Shown: piece by piece, positions 1-6,867 of the stretch
Layout: every line of letters starts with the position of its first letter
Numbering within the stretch: position 1 is the stretch's first letter
From: Clostridiales bacterium
GTDB taxonomy: Bacteria; Bacillota_A; Clostridia; Christensenellales; Aristaeellaceae
Direction: 5' to 3'
Length of the DNA stretch: 43,370 nt
Assembly: GCA_024684665.1 (NCBI GenBank)
Contig: JAIKWN010000114.1
Span: 1 to 43,370, forward strand
Notes under the pieces: model-generated
The model's database searches: none
What the model was told of the DNA's origin: nothing
What the model saw: the letters and a program-made list of their open reading frames with translations, nothing else
Made by a program: the position numbers and the translations under genes

Positions 1-561
1 CGGCATCCCTTCGTACAGCCAACCCTCTGCATAGAAGTTCTCCTGATCCTTTACGCCGCAGGAAAGGCAGACCCGCTCTCGAAGGCCTTTTTTCTTTCCG
101 GAGGGTTCCCGCACGGTTTCCCACTCGCTCCATTCGTGGGAGAGCTTCGGCAGTTCGCCTTTACGGCTCTTTCCACAACGAGTGCAGACCTGTACGCCCT
201 TGCCCGTCTTTTTGCAAGTGGGTTCGCTAGTAACCTCCGTTGTTTCCCATTCGTGTCCTAACTTGTCAATTTCCTGACGAAGGTATCCACCACAAACGGT
301 GCAGTGTGCACCCATAACGCCCTTCTCCGTGCAGGTCGCCTCTTTCGTGACGACCCACTCGTCGGGAATATGCGGGAGTTTAGGCGTATAGCGCTGCTCC
401 CAATGGTCGCACTTTCGACAGTATTTGAACTGATGCCCCTGCCTCGTGCAGGTAGCGCTCTTCTTCGTGACCCAACCGGTATAGGAATGCTCGCAGGCTG
501 AGGCGCACGTCGCTGTGAGAGAAAGAAAGAGCGCAACGGCAAGTAGAAGAATTCGTTTCAT
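1..561 (-). CDS. secreted CxxC-repeat protein, N-terminal part (runs off left edge)
   Basis: The reading frame starts at ATG 561 behind an AGGAG site and stays open for 187 codons to the window edge, so the C-terminus is missing. Residues 1-22 form a signal peptide (KR, then a hydrophobic core, ending near ASA). The rest is a tandem repeat with an exact 39-residue period: CxxC pairs fall at C48/C51, C87/C90, C126/C129 and C165/C168. A lone upstream Cys in an A/P-T-C context recurs at C38, C77 and C116. Each unit carries a Trp just before it and a Gly after the lone Cys. The fourth unit lacks the lone Cys. Such ATCT..G..C..C units occur in surface proteins of gut Firmicutes. The paired Cys suggest metal binding or disulfides; this is inference. 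Function unknown. A weak promoter lies at 603-631. Confidence 0.75.
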   Translation of the reverse strand, partial: MKRILLLAVALFLSLTATCASACEHSYTGWVTKKSATCTRQGHQFKYCRKCDHWEQRYTPKLPHIPDEWVVTKEATCTEKGVMGAHCTVCGGYLRQEIDKLGHEWETTEVTSEPTCKKTGKGVQVCTRCGKSRKGELPKLSHEWSEWETVREPSGKKKGLRERVCLSCGVKDQENFYAEGWLYEGMP

Positions 562-602
562 ATCCAGTATCTCCTGTCATTCAATGTTTCTTTTCGCCGC
601 AA

Positions 603-631
603 AGCTTATCAAAAACCGTCACAGAGCGCAA
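603..631 (-). promoter_or_regulatory. possible promoter of the CxxC-repeat gene
   Basis: On the minus strand TTGCGC (626-631) and TAAGCT (603-608) are 17 bp apart, about 40 bp upstream of the ATG at 561. Both hexamers are only partial matches to the SigA consensus. Confidence 0.35.
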
Positions 632-671
632 GAGGTAAGTACGGGATGCATGCAGATACTGTCTTCCTCTC

Positions 672-699
672 TTGCATCTTCACGGAATTGTGCTATGAT
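672..699 (+). promoter_or_regulatory. possible promoter of the DUF1858 gene
   Basis: TTGCAT (672-677) and TATGAT (694-699) with a 16-bp spacer, 43 bp before the ATG at 742. The -10 is good and the -35 fair. It probably also serves the peroxiredoxin gene 16 bp downstream. Confidence 0.5.
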
Positions 700-741
700 A
701 CGTATAGACTTCCAAAACTGAAACAAATGGAGGGAAAAACC

Positions 742-972
742 ATGTCCGATACCCCGATCAAAGAATATGTCACAAAAGATATGATCATCGGCGAGATCAT
801 TGCAAAGTATCCACCGGCCGCCTACGCCCTGATGGCTTGCGGCATGGGCTGCGTGCACTGCGGCGCGGCGCAGGGAGAATCCCTTGCCGAAGCCGCCGCT
901 GTCCACGGACTGGACGCCAGTGAGATCTGCGCATTCGTAAACGAATGGCTACAGGATAAGGTCCCCGCCTGA
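742..972 (+). CDS. DUF1858 (hybrid-cluster-protein-associated redox disulfide) protein
   Basis: This 76-residue protein matches the DUF1858 family: an N-terminal part like the family's 'ITKDMIIGEI..KYP' region, then a Gly-rich cysteine cluster with C33, C37 and C40, then an acidic helix beginning near GESLAEAA. Family members are small predicted redox or metal-binding proteins, often near hybrid cluster proteins; the exact reaction is not established. The start at 742 has GGAGG at 729-733; an upstream ATG at 646 lies before the predicted promoter and is not used here. The gene sits 16 bp before a thiol peroxidase, so a shared transcript and a shared redox role are plausible. A third Cys in the cluster is notable. 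Cytoplasmic, no signal peptide. Confidence 0.8.
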   Translation: MSDTPIKEYVTKDMIIGEIIAKYPPAAYALMACGMGCVHCGAAQGESLAEAAAVHGLDASEICAFVNEWLQDKVPA

Positions 973-988
973 GAAAGGAAAATTCCTT

Positions 989-1450
989 ATGCTGAATATT
1001 GGAATCCCTGCACCCGATTTTACTCTCCCCGACCAGAACGGGGAACTGCATACGCTTTCGCAGTATCGGGGAAAACGCGTCGTCCTCTATTTCTATCCCA
1101 AGGATAACACCTCCGGTTGCACAAAGCAGGCCTGTGGTTTTGCGGAGTTGTATCCACATTTCCGCGAAAAGGGCGCGGTGATCCTTGGCGTCAGCCGGGA
1201 CAGCATCGCCTCCCACAAGAAATTCGAGGAAAAATTCGGTCTTCCCTTCCCCTTGCTCTCCGATCCGAACCGTGCGGTACACGAGATGTATGACGTTTGG
1301 AAAGAAAAAAAGACCTATGGAAAGGTCTCGATGGGCGTCATCCGCACGACTTATCTGATCGACGAAAACGGTATGATTGTCCGCGCCATGGACAAGGTAA
1401 AAGCCGCCGAAAATCCCACGGATATGCTGGGTGCGATTTCCGAATTCTGA
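989..1450 (+). CDS. bcp: peroxiredoxin, Bcp/PrxQ-type thiol peroxidase
   Basis: A 153-residue AhpC/TSA-fold protein of normal length for the Bcp group. It reduces hydrogen peroxide and organic hydroperoxides using thioredoxin-like donors in the cytoplasm. The active site is visible: FYPKDNTSGCT places the peroxidatic Cys at C44, with the resolving Cys at C49 as in the helix alpha-2 (Cys-x4-Cys) subtype. The C-terminal half has GVIRTTYLID, typical of the fold. The upstream DUF1858 gene lies 16 bp away and probably shares its promoter. No separate terminator is seen before the next gene, 77 bp downstream. Family assignment is firm; the electron donor is not visible. Confidence 0.92.
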   Translation: MLNIGIPAPDFTLPDQNGELHTLSQYRGKRVVLYFYPKDNTSGCTKQACGFAELYPHFREKGAVILGVSRDSIASHKKFEEKFGLPFPLLSDPNRAVHEMYDVWKEKKTYGKVSMGVIRTTYLIDENGMIVRAMDKVKAAENPTDMLGAISEF

Positions 1451-1527
1451 TCTTCCTGAGCCTGCATCGTCGGAATAAACGTGATAGAGTACATAATTAA
1501 AAAGCACAACAGAAAGGAAGGATATCC

Positions 1528-2160
1528 ATGAAAAAACGCTTTGTCCTACTCCTGCTCGCGCTACTCATCGCATTCTCTTCCTGCGCTTTCGCCGCTCCCC
1601 GGGCTACTGCAACGCCGAAGCCTCTTGATCAATCCGTCTTCCCCATCGACGGTTCCACCGCGGAGGCAGACCTCAACCTGCGCGCTACGGCCTATTCTCG
1701 TGGGCGCATCGTGGATACCTTGCGCAAGGGTCTGCGAGTAACAGTCACTGGCAGCGAGTACGCGAACGACGGCTCCGTCTGGTATGCCGTCACTACGAAG
1801 AGCAGCAAGAAAACCGGCTATCTCCCGGCGGAGCAGGTGATTCTGGACGAACTGCCGACGCCGACCCCAAAACCCACCGCAACACCCAAGAAGACCGCAA
1901 AACCTACTGCGACGCCCAAGAAGACCGCAAAGCCCACTGCGACGCCCAAGAAGACCACAAAGACAACAGCAACTCCGGAGACGACCAACCGAGACAACGC
2001 TCCCATCGTGAGCCGCGGCTACATCGGCAATTCAGACAGCAAGATCTATCATCTGCCTACCTGCTCATATCTGCCAGACCGTGAGAACCAAGTGAGCTTC
2101 TCCTCGAAAGCGAAAGCAGAAAGTGAAGGCTACCGCGCCTGCCAGCACTGCAAACCCTAA
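1528..2160 (+). CDS. secreted SH3-domain protein with TATPKK linker and C-terminal Ada-like zinc motif
   Basis: 210 residues behind an AAGGAAGG ribosome site. Residues 1-22 are a signal peptide. About residues 35-112 resemble a bacterial SH3 domain (LNLRA..., VWYAV, GYLPAEQV). A Thr/Pro/Lys linker follows, built from three 10-residue units KPTATPKKTA/T. The C-terminus from about residue 165 has the form found in Ada metal-binding-like domains of extracellular nucleases and surface proteins: G-Y-I-G-N, then H-x3-C (H175, C179) and C-x2-C (C205, C208), with GYRAC. SH3 domains of this kind usually bind cell wall; the Thr/Pro linker suggests a wall-spanning spacer. No catalytic domain is present, so its role is unknown. 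A good terminator follows at 2177-2210. Confidence 0.8.
   Translation: MKKRFVLLLLALLIAFSSCAFAAPRATATPKPLDQSVFPIDGSTAEADLNLRATAYSRGRIVDTLRKGLRVTVTGSEYANDGSVWYAVTTKSSKKTGYLPAEQVILDELPTPTPKPTATPKKTAKPTATPKKTAKPTATPKKTTKTTATPETTNRDNAPIVSRGYIGNSDSKIYHLPTCSYLPDRENQVSFSSKAKAESEGYRACQHCKP
1870..1959 (+). repeat. three in-frame 30-bp tandem repeats
   Basis: Units at 1870-1899, 1900-1929 and 1930-1959 each encode KPTATPKKTA (last residue T in the third). The second and third copies are nearly identical at DNA level. They form the linker of the secreted SH3 protein. Copy-number change here would alter linker length without shifting frame. Confidence 0.9.
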
Positions 2161-2176
2161 TCTTCTCAGAAAACCC

Positions 2177-2210
2177 GCCTTCTCCGCCAAGGGGAAGGCT
2201 TTATATTATA
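2177..2210 (+). terminator. intrinsic terminator after the SH3-protein gene
   Basis: A 9-bp stem (GCCTTCTCC 2177-2185 with GGGGAAGGC 2191-2199, one G-T pair), a 5-nt loop and a T-rich tail TTTATATTAT. Confidence 0.75.
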
Positions 2211-2238
2211 AACGGCTATCCTACAATGGGAAAGCCGT
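2200..2238 (-). terminator. probable terminator of the GH5 gene
   Basis: On the minus strand, 37 bp after the GH5 stop, ACGGCT (2233-2238) pairs with AGCCGT (2212-2217), followed by TTTATAATATAAA. The stem is short, with two further GG/CC pairs inside the loop. Confidence 0.5.
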
Positions 2239-2274
2239 GGCAGATGAAGTTTGACCGTTGCATGACATCGCACT

Positions 2275-3438
2275 TTACATTCCGTTTCTCAACTGCGCCT
2301 GCAGGATCTCCGGCCAGCGGAATTGTAACGTCACGCGGTCTAGCACGCCGTAGGTTTCCTCTCCACCTTCAAATTTCGAGTTGTCCCACAGGAAACAGGG
2401 CATACTCCTCTGCGTGGCCATGGCTGTCATATAAGCGACGTAGGCTACGCGCGAGGAAAGATTGTATTTATCGATGCAACCGTATTCGTCAAGCACCACA
2501 GGGATACCGAATAGACAATACCGGTCGTACAGAGCGTCAAGAGCCGACCGGATCTCCGCCGTATCAGATTCTTCCGACGGATCGAAATGATCCGTTCCAT
2601 CCGTCCTCATGGCGAAACCTACGGGAATGTACGGGTGTACCGCCAGCAGCAGCCGGTTTCCCACGGAATCCTGCGGCATAACAAAAGAATCATAGGAGGC
2701 TGTCAGAGGAGAGCCAGCATAGGACTGTATCAGCAGGTAGCGTGTTGCATTAAGCCCTCCAGCCCGCCGGACGGTTTCCACGAAGGCTTGGTTCAGCCGG
2801 TTGATGCATTCGGCAGCTTCCATGCATGCCGGCTCCCAAGGTACAAACCGCCATTCAAACTCCGTGCCCATAAGACGCGGCTCGTTCATCCCCTCGAAAA
2901 CTAGGCGCTCGTCATAGCCGGCGAAACGCTCCGCGATCTGCCGCCATACGCCCGTCAGCCAGGAGACAGAACGAACGCGGTTTGCCTGCGTCGGGCTGAT
3001 CCACTGATCTCCAATGTCATGGTGCACGTTTAGTATCGCGATCATGTCCCGGTCGATCACCCAGTCAACCACCGTCTGAACTCTGTCCATCCATTCCTTC
3101 GAAACTGTGCCGGACGCATTCATGTGATCGTGCCAGGAGACAGGGATTCGCACGCTGGAATATCCCGCATGCTGGATCTCTTCAATGGAGGAGGCTGTCA
3201 CATAATCACCTGTCCAGTATGCCTCCAGTGCCAACTCTTCCTCATGAAATCCTTCATCAGAATAGCATTCCAGCGCATTGCCCAGATTCCAGCCGTTCTT
3301 CATCCGACGAACAAACCGGAAAGCATCATTGTCAGGTGTACGCCAGGGTTCAAAATCATACACAGGAATTTCCTCGGCGGAAAGCCCAGTAGGCCATAGC
3401 AAAGTCAGCAAAAGAACGCAGGTCAGAAAAAATCGCAT
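2275..3438 (-). CDS. secreted glycoside hydrolase family 5 (cellulase-type) enzyme
   Basis: 387 residues with an N-terminal signal peptide (MRFFL... ending near LSA). GH5 hallmarks are present in order: NGWNLGNALE (48-57), RIPVSW (97-102), NVHHD (137-141), the acid/base E186 in FEGMNEPR, HPY (268-270), the nucleophile E318 in VVLDEYG, and W351 in the FLWDN strand. Both catalytic glutamates are intact. GH5 enzymes with these motifs hydrolyse beta-1,4-glucans, xyloglucan or mannans; the substrate cannot be read from sequence alone. It is a single catalytic domain with no binding module, probably released or loosely held outside the cell. Two ATGs are adjacent; 3438 is chosen because AGGAGG is 6 nt away, against 3 nt for 3441. 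A poor promoter may lie at 3492-3521. Confidence 0.93.
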   Translation of the reverse strand: MRFFLTCVLLLTLLWPTGLSAEEIPVYDFEPWRTPDNDAFRFVRRMKNGWNLGNALECYSDEGFHEEELALEAYWTGDYVTASSIEEIQHAGYSSVRIPVSWHDHMNASGTVSKEWMDRVQTVVDWVIDRDMIAILNVHHDIGDQWISPTQANRVRSVSWLTGVWRQIAERFAGYDERLVFEGMNEPRLMGTEFEWRFVPWEPACMEAAECINRLNQAFVETVRRAGGLNATRYLLIQSYAGSPLTASYDSFVMPQDSVGNRLLLAVHPYIPVGFAMRTDGTDHFDPSEESDTAEIRSALDALYDRYCLFGIPVVLDEYGCIDKYNLSSRVAYVAYMTAMATQRSMPCFLWDNSKFEGGEETYGVLDRVTLQFRWPEILQAQLRNGM

Positions 3439-3531
3439 CATGCACCTCCTAGACAGGATCCCAAGATTTCAACCTATATCGGGATTATCATATCATAAAA
3501 GAAGCGCTGACGCTACTACAAGGTTTACCAG

Positions 3532-4092
3532 TCAGAAAAAGAATCCCATTCGCGTTAGAATCGGCCGCATGCGGACGGCAAGAAATGCCGCCATGAAAAC
3601 CTTGACCGCGTCCCCCGGAAGGAAGGGCACCACGCAGAGAGATAAGGAGGAAGATAGGCTCATCCCCGAAAGAAGCATAAACCAGCCTGTGCCGAAAAAA
3701 TAACAGACGAAGACGCCCGCCGCCATAGCAAGGCAGAGTCGTGGGTAGGTATACGGCCGCTTTCTGGAAAGAAAGCCCACCAAGAAGGCGCAGAGGAAAT
3801 ACCCCAGGATATAGCCTCCCGTCTTTCCAAAGAGTACCGCCGGGCCAGCCTGGAAGCCCGCGAACACAGGTACCCCGCTGATTCCCAGGAGGACGTAGAC
3901 CACCATGGAAAGCGCCCCTCCCGCAGCTCCCAGTAACGCACCTGAAAGATGAACCGCGAAGAGTGCCAGATTGATGGGTATGGCGGGCAAAGGGATCTGA
4001 ATCTGAGAACATACGGCCGTAAGCGCCGCCATCAGCGCGCAGGCTGAAAGCCTCCGCACATCGGTTCCCCGAATGCTGTCCTGAATTCGCAT
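3532..4092 (-). CDS. bioY: BioY, biotin transporter S component
   Basis: 186 residues, almost all hydrophobic, with about six membrane segments. The family pattern is clear: ALMAALTAVCSQIQIPLP near the N-terminus, then FAVHLSGALLGAAGGALS, a GxxGVPVFAG loop and FGKTGGYILGY. BioY is the substrate-binding subunit of the ECF-type biotin importer; the EcfAA'T module is not in this window. The start at 4092 follows GAAAGGAAG; the longer frame from 4170 would begin inside the promoter. The gene is preceded by a promoter flanked by two BirA-like boxes (4104-4195), implying repression by biotin-loaded BirA. No biotin synthesis genes are nearby, which suits a biotin scavenger. Confidence 0.93.
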   Translation of the reverse strand: MRIQDSIRGTDVRRLSACALMAALTAVCSQIQIPLPAIPINLALFAVHLSGALLGAAGGALSMVVYVLLGISGVPVFAGFQAGPAVLFGKTGGYILGYFLCAFLVGFLSRKRPYTYPRLCLAMAAGVFVCYFFGTGWFMLLSGMSLSSSLSLCVVPFLPGDAVKVFMAAFLAVRMRPILTRMGFFF

Positions 4093-4116
4093 GATTCTTC
4101 CTTTCGTAAACCAGAC

Positions 4117-4172
4117 AAATATAAAAAAGTTGACGAAAGAGAGAATAACAGTTTTCTCCAGTTTCGTCAACT
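4117..4172 (-). terminator. terminator-like hairpin after guaB, overlapping the bioY promoter
   Basis: Perfect 11-bp arms (AGTTGACGAAA / TTTCGTCAACT, at 4162-4172 and 4128-4138) enclose a further GAGAA/TTCTC pairing and are followed by six Ts and ATATTT. This could end guaB transcripts. The stem is AT-rich, and the same bases form the inner halves of the two BirA-like boxes, so the arms may instead be operator. Confidence 0.45.
4142..4170 (-). promoter_or_regulatory. bioY promoter
   Basis: TTGACG (4165-4170) and TATTCT (4142-4147) are 17 bp apart on the minus strand. The predicted start of transcription falls in box 2 of the BirA-like pair. Confidence 0.6.
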
Positions 4173-4209
4173 CTAAAAAACAGTCAGGTTTACGGAATCG
4201 TTTGATTTC

Positions 4210-5718
4210 TTATCTCGGCGGCTGGGCAGCAGAGTGAAGCACAACGTCGTGATATCCGCCCTCGACAATAGAGGTAGAGCTGACCAGAGTCAGTCTCGCC
4301 TTCTGCTGCAATTCCGAAATTGAAAGCACGCCCACGTTGCACATCGTGCTTTTTACCTTGTAGAGGCTGACCTCCACGTTGTCGTGAAGCGCGCCAGCAT
4401 AGGTAACGTAGGAATCCACACCTTCCTCAAAGGAAAGCCGCTGCTCTCCCCCTAGGTCGTAGCGTTGCCAGTTGCGCGCCCGATTGGAACCCTCACCCCA
4501 GTATTCCTTCATGTAAACACCGTTCACCATGACGCGCGCTCCCGGGCTCTCATCGAATCGTGCGAAATACCTGCCCAGCATGAGGAAATCTGCGCCCATG
4601 GCCAACGCCAGGGTCATATGATAATCGTGTACAATGCCGCCGTCGGAGCAGATGGGGATGTAAACACCTGTTTCGCGGAAATATTCGTCCCTGGCTGCAG
4701 CAACCTCGATGACCGCCGTAGCCTGCCCGCGTCCGATACCCTTGGTCTCACGAGTGATGCAGATTGAGCCGCCGCCAATGCCGACTTTTACAAAATCCGC
4801 TCCGGCCCTGGCCAAAAAGAGAAATCCTTCCCGATCTACCACGTTACCGGCGCCAACTTTTACGGAATCGCCGTATTTCGCACGGATCCAAGCAAGGGTT
4901 CGCGCCTGCCAGACGCTGTATCCCTCGGAGCTGTCAATGCACAGGACGTCCGCGCCGGCACCGATCAGAGCAGGGACACGTGTCTCATAATCGCGGCTGT
5001 TGATGCCCGCGCCCACTAAATAGCGTTTTTCAGCATCCAGCAGTTCGAGCGGGTTATCCTTGTGGGAGGCGTAATCCTTGCGGAAGACGAAATACAGCAT
5101 CCGCCCCTCCGCATCCACGATGGGCAGGGAATTCAGCTTATGCTCCCAGATGATATCGTTCGCCGCTTTGAGGGTCGTATCCGCCGGGGCAGTAACGAGG
5201 CGGCGCAGAGGCGTCATGAAGTTCGCGACCTTCTCTTGTGGATCCATGCGGCTGACGCGATAATCCCGGCTGGTCACGATGCCGAGGAGACGTCCGTTGG
5301 CAGTGCCGTCCTCCGTAACAGCAACGGTAGAGAAACCGTTCTTTTTCTTGAGAGCAAGGACGTCCGCAAGAGTATTCTCCGGTGTCAGGTTGGAGGCGGA
5401 AACCACAAAGCCCGCCTTATAGCTCTTGACTTTTCGGACCATTGCCGCCTGGCTTTCCACAGACTGGGCGCCGTAGATAAACGAAAGCCCGCCTTCCCTT
5501 GCGAGAGCCACAGCCAGCTTGTCGTCTGAAACGGACTGCATAATAGCGCTGGTCAGCGGCACATTCAGGGAAATGGCGGGTTCTTCCTCGCCCCTACGGT
5601 ATTTAACCAGGGGCGTGCGCAGCGAAACATTCGCGGGGATGCATCCATCCCCGGTATACCCGGGAATCAGCAGGTACTCACTGAAAGTGCGGCTGGGTTC
5701 GGTGCAGTAGGTGGCCAA
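4210..5718 (-). CDS. guaB: inosine-5'-monophosphate dehydrogenase
   Basis: 502 residues. It oxidises IMP to XMP with NAD+, the committed step to GMP. The catalytic loop is present: [15 protein letters not shown] puts the thioimidate Cys at C320. A pair of CBS domains is inserted at about residues 110-220 (NTLADVLAL...; [17 protein letters not shown]...). The IMP-binding DGGIVHDYH segment and the C-terminal flap region ([11 protein letters not shown]) are intact. The start is TTG at 5718, with AGGAGG 8 nt upstream; it gives a normal-length N-terminus ([16 protein letters not shown]). An in-frame ATG at 5814 lies upstream of a good promoter (5774-5802) and would add 32 unrelated residues. The gene is monocistronic and separate from the purine operon in this window; no PurBox is seen here. 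Confidence 0.95.
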   Translation of the reverse strand: MATYCTEPSRTFSEYLLIPGYTGDGCIPANVSLRTPLVKYRRGEEEPAISLNVPLTSAIMQSVSDDKLAVALAREGGLSFIYGAQSVESQAAMVRKVKSYKAGFVVSASNLTPENTLADVLALKKKNGFSTVAVTEDGTANGRLLGIVTSRDYRVSRMDPQEKVANFMTPLRRLVTAPADTTLKAANDIIWEHKLNSLPIVDAEGRMLYFVFRKDYASHKDNPLELLDAEKRYLVGAGINSRDYETRVPALIGAGADVLCIDSSEGYSVWQARTLAWIRAKYGDSVKVGAGNVVDREGFLFLARAGADFVKVGIGGGSICITRETKGIGRGQATAVIEVAAARDEYFRETGVYIPICSDGGIVHDYHMTLALAMGADFLMLGRYFARFDESPGARVMVNGVYMKEYWGEGSNRARNWQRYDLGGEQRLSFEEGVDSYVTYAGALHDNVEVSLYKVKSTMCNVGVLSISELQQKARLTLVSSTSIVEGGYHDVVLHSAAQPPR

Positions 5719-5773
5719 GCGCAATCCCTCCTTCTCACACGCCCGGCGGACACCCCGCCGGAGAATTTCGCAT

Positions 5774-5802
5774 ACCTTATCACAAAGGAAAAACCTTGTC
5801 AA
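5774..5802 (-). promoter_or_regulatory. guaB promoter
   Basis: TTGACA (5797-5802), 17 bp, TAAGGT (5774-5779), about 56 bp before the TTG start. It lies inside the apparent 5' extension of the frame and so supports the TTG start. Confidence 0.7.
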
Positions 5803-5817
5803 TCCAAAATCCATCGG

Positions 5818-5847
5818 TTGACAATCACAGTTACTTGTCTATATAAT
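5818..5847 (+). promoter_or_regulatory. promoter of the PAP2 phosphatase gene
   Basis: TTGACA (5818-5823) and a perfect TATAAT (5842-5847), 18-bp spacer. It is back to back with the guaB promoter; the two -35 boxes are 15 bp apart. Confidence 0.8.
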
Positions 5848-5872
5848 ACCCGGACCGATTGGAGGAATGCTC

Positions 5873-6805
5873 ATGACAAATATCGCAACCTGGACCATGC
5901 CCGCGCTGTACGCGCTTGCGGAACTGCGCGCCACTTGGCTGGTCTTTCTTATGAAACATCTGACTTGGCTGGGTGACGGGGTCATCTTTGCCACGGTTGG
6001 CATCGCAGCATACTGGTGCTGGAACAAGCGGGCCGGGGAATACATGCTGTCTGTCGGTCTTGCCGGAACAGCAGTCAGTCACTGTCTCAAAAACATGTTT
6101 CGTGTCCCACGCCCCTGGCTTCTGGACGAGGAATTTGAAATCGTGGAAACAGCCCGCGCCCGGGCTGCCGGATATTCCTTCCCCAGCGGGCACACCCAGA
6201 TGGGCATTGGTGTATACGGCGCTATCGCTATGAAAACAAAAAATCGCGTCGCGCGGATCATCTCAATAGTATTGTGTTTTATCGTTCCTTTCTCCCGTAT
6301 GCTGCTTGGCGTACATACGCCCCTCGACATCATTGTTGCAGCTTTCATATCGGTTGTTTTCCTCTTTTCCCTCCGTAATTCCTTCACAGGCGAACCTGCG
6401 CGCACAAGAAGGACTTACATAATTCTGCTTATTATTGGTTTTGCAAGCCTGTTTATTTCTATGATGCCCGCCGCGCTGGAGAATCCAACAGCAGAAGAGC
6501 TCGCAAACGAGTGGGACGGTATCAAAGCCATCTGCCAGGCAATTGCCGGAATCGGCGCCCTCTGGGCTGGTTTTGAAGTGGATATACGCTATACACACTG
6601 GAGGACTGACGCCAGTCTGCCGGTGCAGTTGCTCAAATGTTCGCTGGGTCTTGCGCTCATGGGCGGCCTCCGCGCTCTCGTCCATTTCCTGCCAGACAGG
6701 AACATCCCACTTCGACTAATCGGTTACTTCATCGCCATGGCCTTTGGCACCACAGTCTGGCCTATGACCTTCGCCCGGTTTGAAAAGCTTGGAAAGCAGC
6801 CGTGA
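5873..6805 (+). CDS. PAP2-family membrane phosphatase
   Basis: 310 residues. The three phosphatase motifs are visible: K-N-M-F-R-V-P-R-P (motif 1), the PSGH segment in YSFPSGHTQ (motif 2, with the acid His), and SRMLLGVHTPLDI (motif 3, with the nucleophilic His and Asp). PAP2 membrane enzymes dephosphorylate lipid phosphates such as undecaprenyl pyrophosphate or phosphatidate with the active site facing outward. The N-terminal half holds the PAP2 domain with about five to six membrane segments. The C-terminal half adds more hydrophobic segments (after residue 180) beyond the minimal domain, as in a known long subfamily. ATG 5873 is preferred to ATG 5867 because GGAGG ends next to the latter. 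Monocistronic, with its own promoter and a terminator at 6834-6860. The substrate is not inferable. Confidence 0.88.
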   Translation: MTNIATWTMPALYALAELRATWLVFLMKHLTWLGDGVIFATVGIAAYWCWNKRAGEYMLSVGLAGTAVSHCLKNMFRVPRPWLLDEEFEIVETARARAAGYSFPSGHTQMGIGVYGAIAMKTKNRVARIISIVLCFIVPFSRMLLGVHTPLDIIVAAFISVVFLFSLRNSFTGEPARTRRTYIILLIIGFASLFISMMPAALENPTAEELANEWDGIKAICQAIAGIGALWAGFEVDIRYTHWRTDASLPVQLLKCSLGLALMGGLRALVHFLPDRNIPLRLIGYFIAMAFGTTVWPMTFARFEKLGKQP

Positions 6806-6833
6806 GCGTCACGCAGAATCCTATATATACAAG

Positions 6834-6860
6834 AAAGCCGCATTCACGCGACTTTTTTTT
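6834..6860 (+). terminator. terminator of the PAP2 gene
   Basis: AAAGCCGC (6834-6841) pairs with GCGACTTT (6848-6855) with one mismatch and a 6-nt loop, running into eight Ts (6853-6860). Confidence 0.6.
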
Positions 6861-6867
6861 CATACTC

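Larger units (their letters stand above)
4104..4195 (-). promoter_or_regulatory. two candidate BirA (biotin repressor) boxes around the bioY promoter
   Basis: Read on the minus strand. Box 1 is CCGTAAACC (4187-4195), 14 bp, AGTTGACGA (4164-4172). Box 2 is TCGTCAACT (4128-4136), 15 bp, GGTTTACGA (4104-4112). Known BirA operators are of the form TTGTAAACC, 14-16 bp, GGTTTACAA, so half-site order, orientation and spacing fit. The two boxes are mirror images of each other and sit over the -35 and just downstream of the -10. Binding is inferred, not shown. Confidence 0.6.

Noticed and set aside
258..542. Long antisense and alternative-frame ORFs over the CxxC-repeat gene
   Set aside because: They lack ribosome sites and recognisable domains; the Cys-repeat frame explains the region.
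5719..5767. Purine riboswitch in the guaB leader
   Set aside because: The leader is only about 50 nt, too short for the aptamer, and its conserved core is not present.
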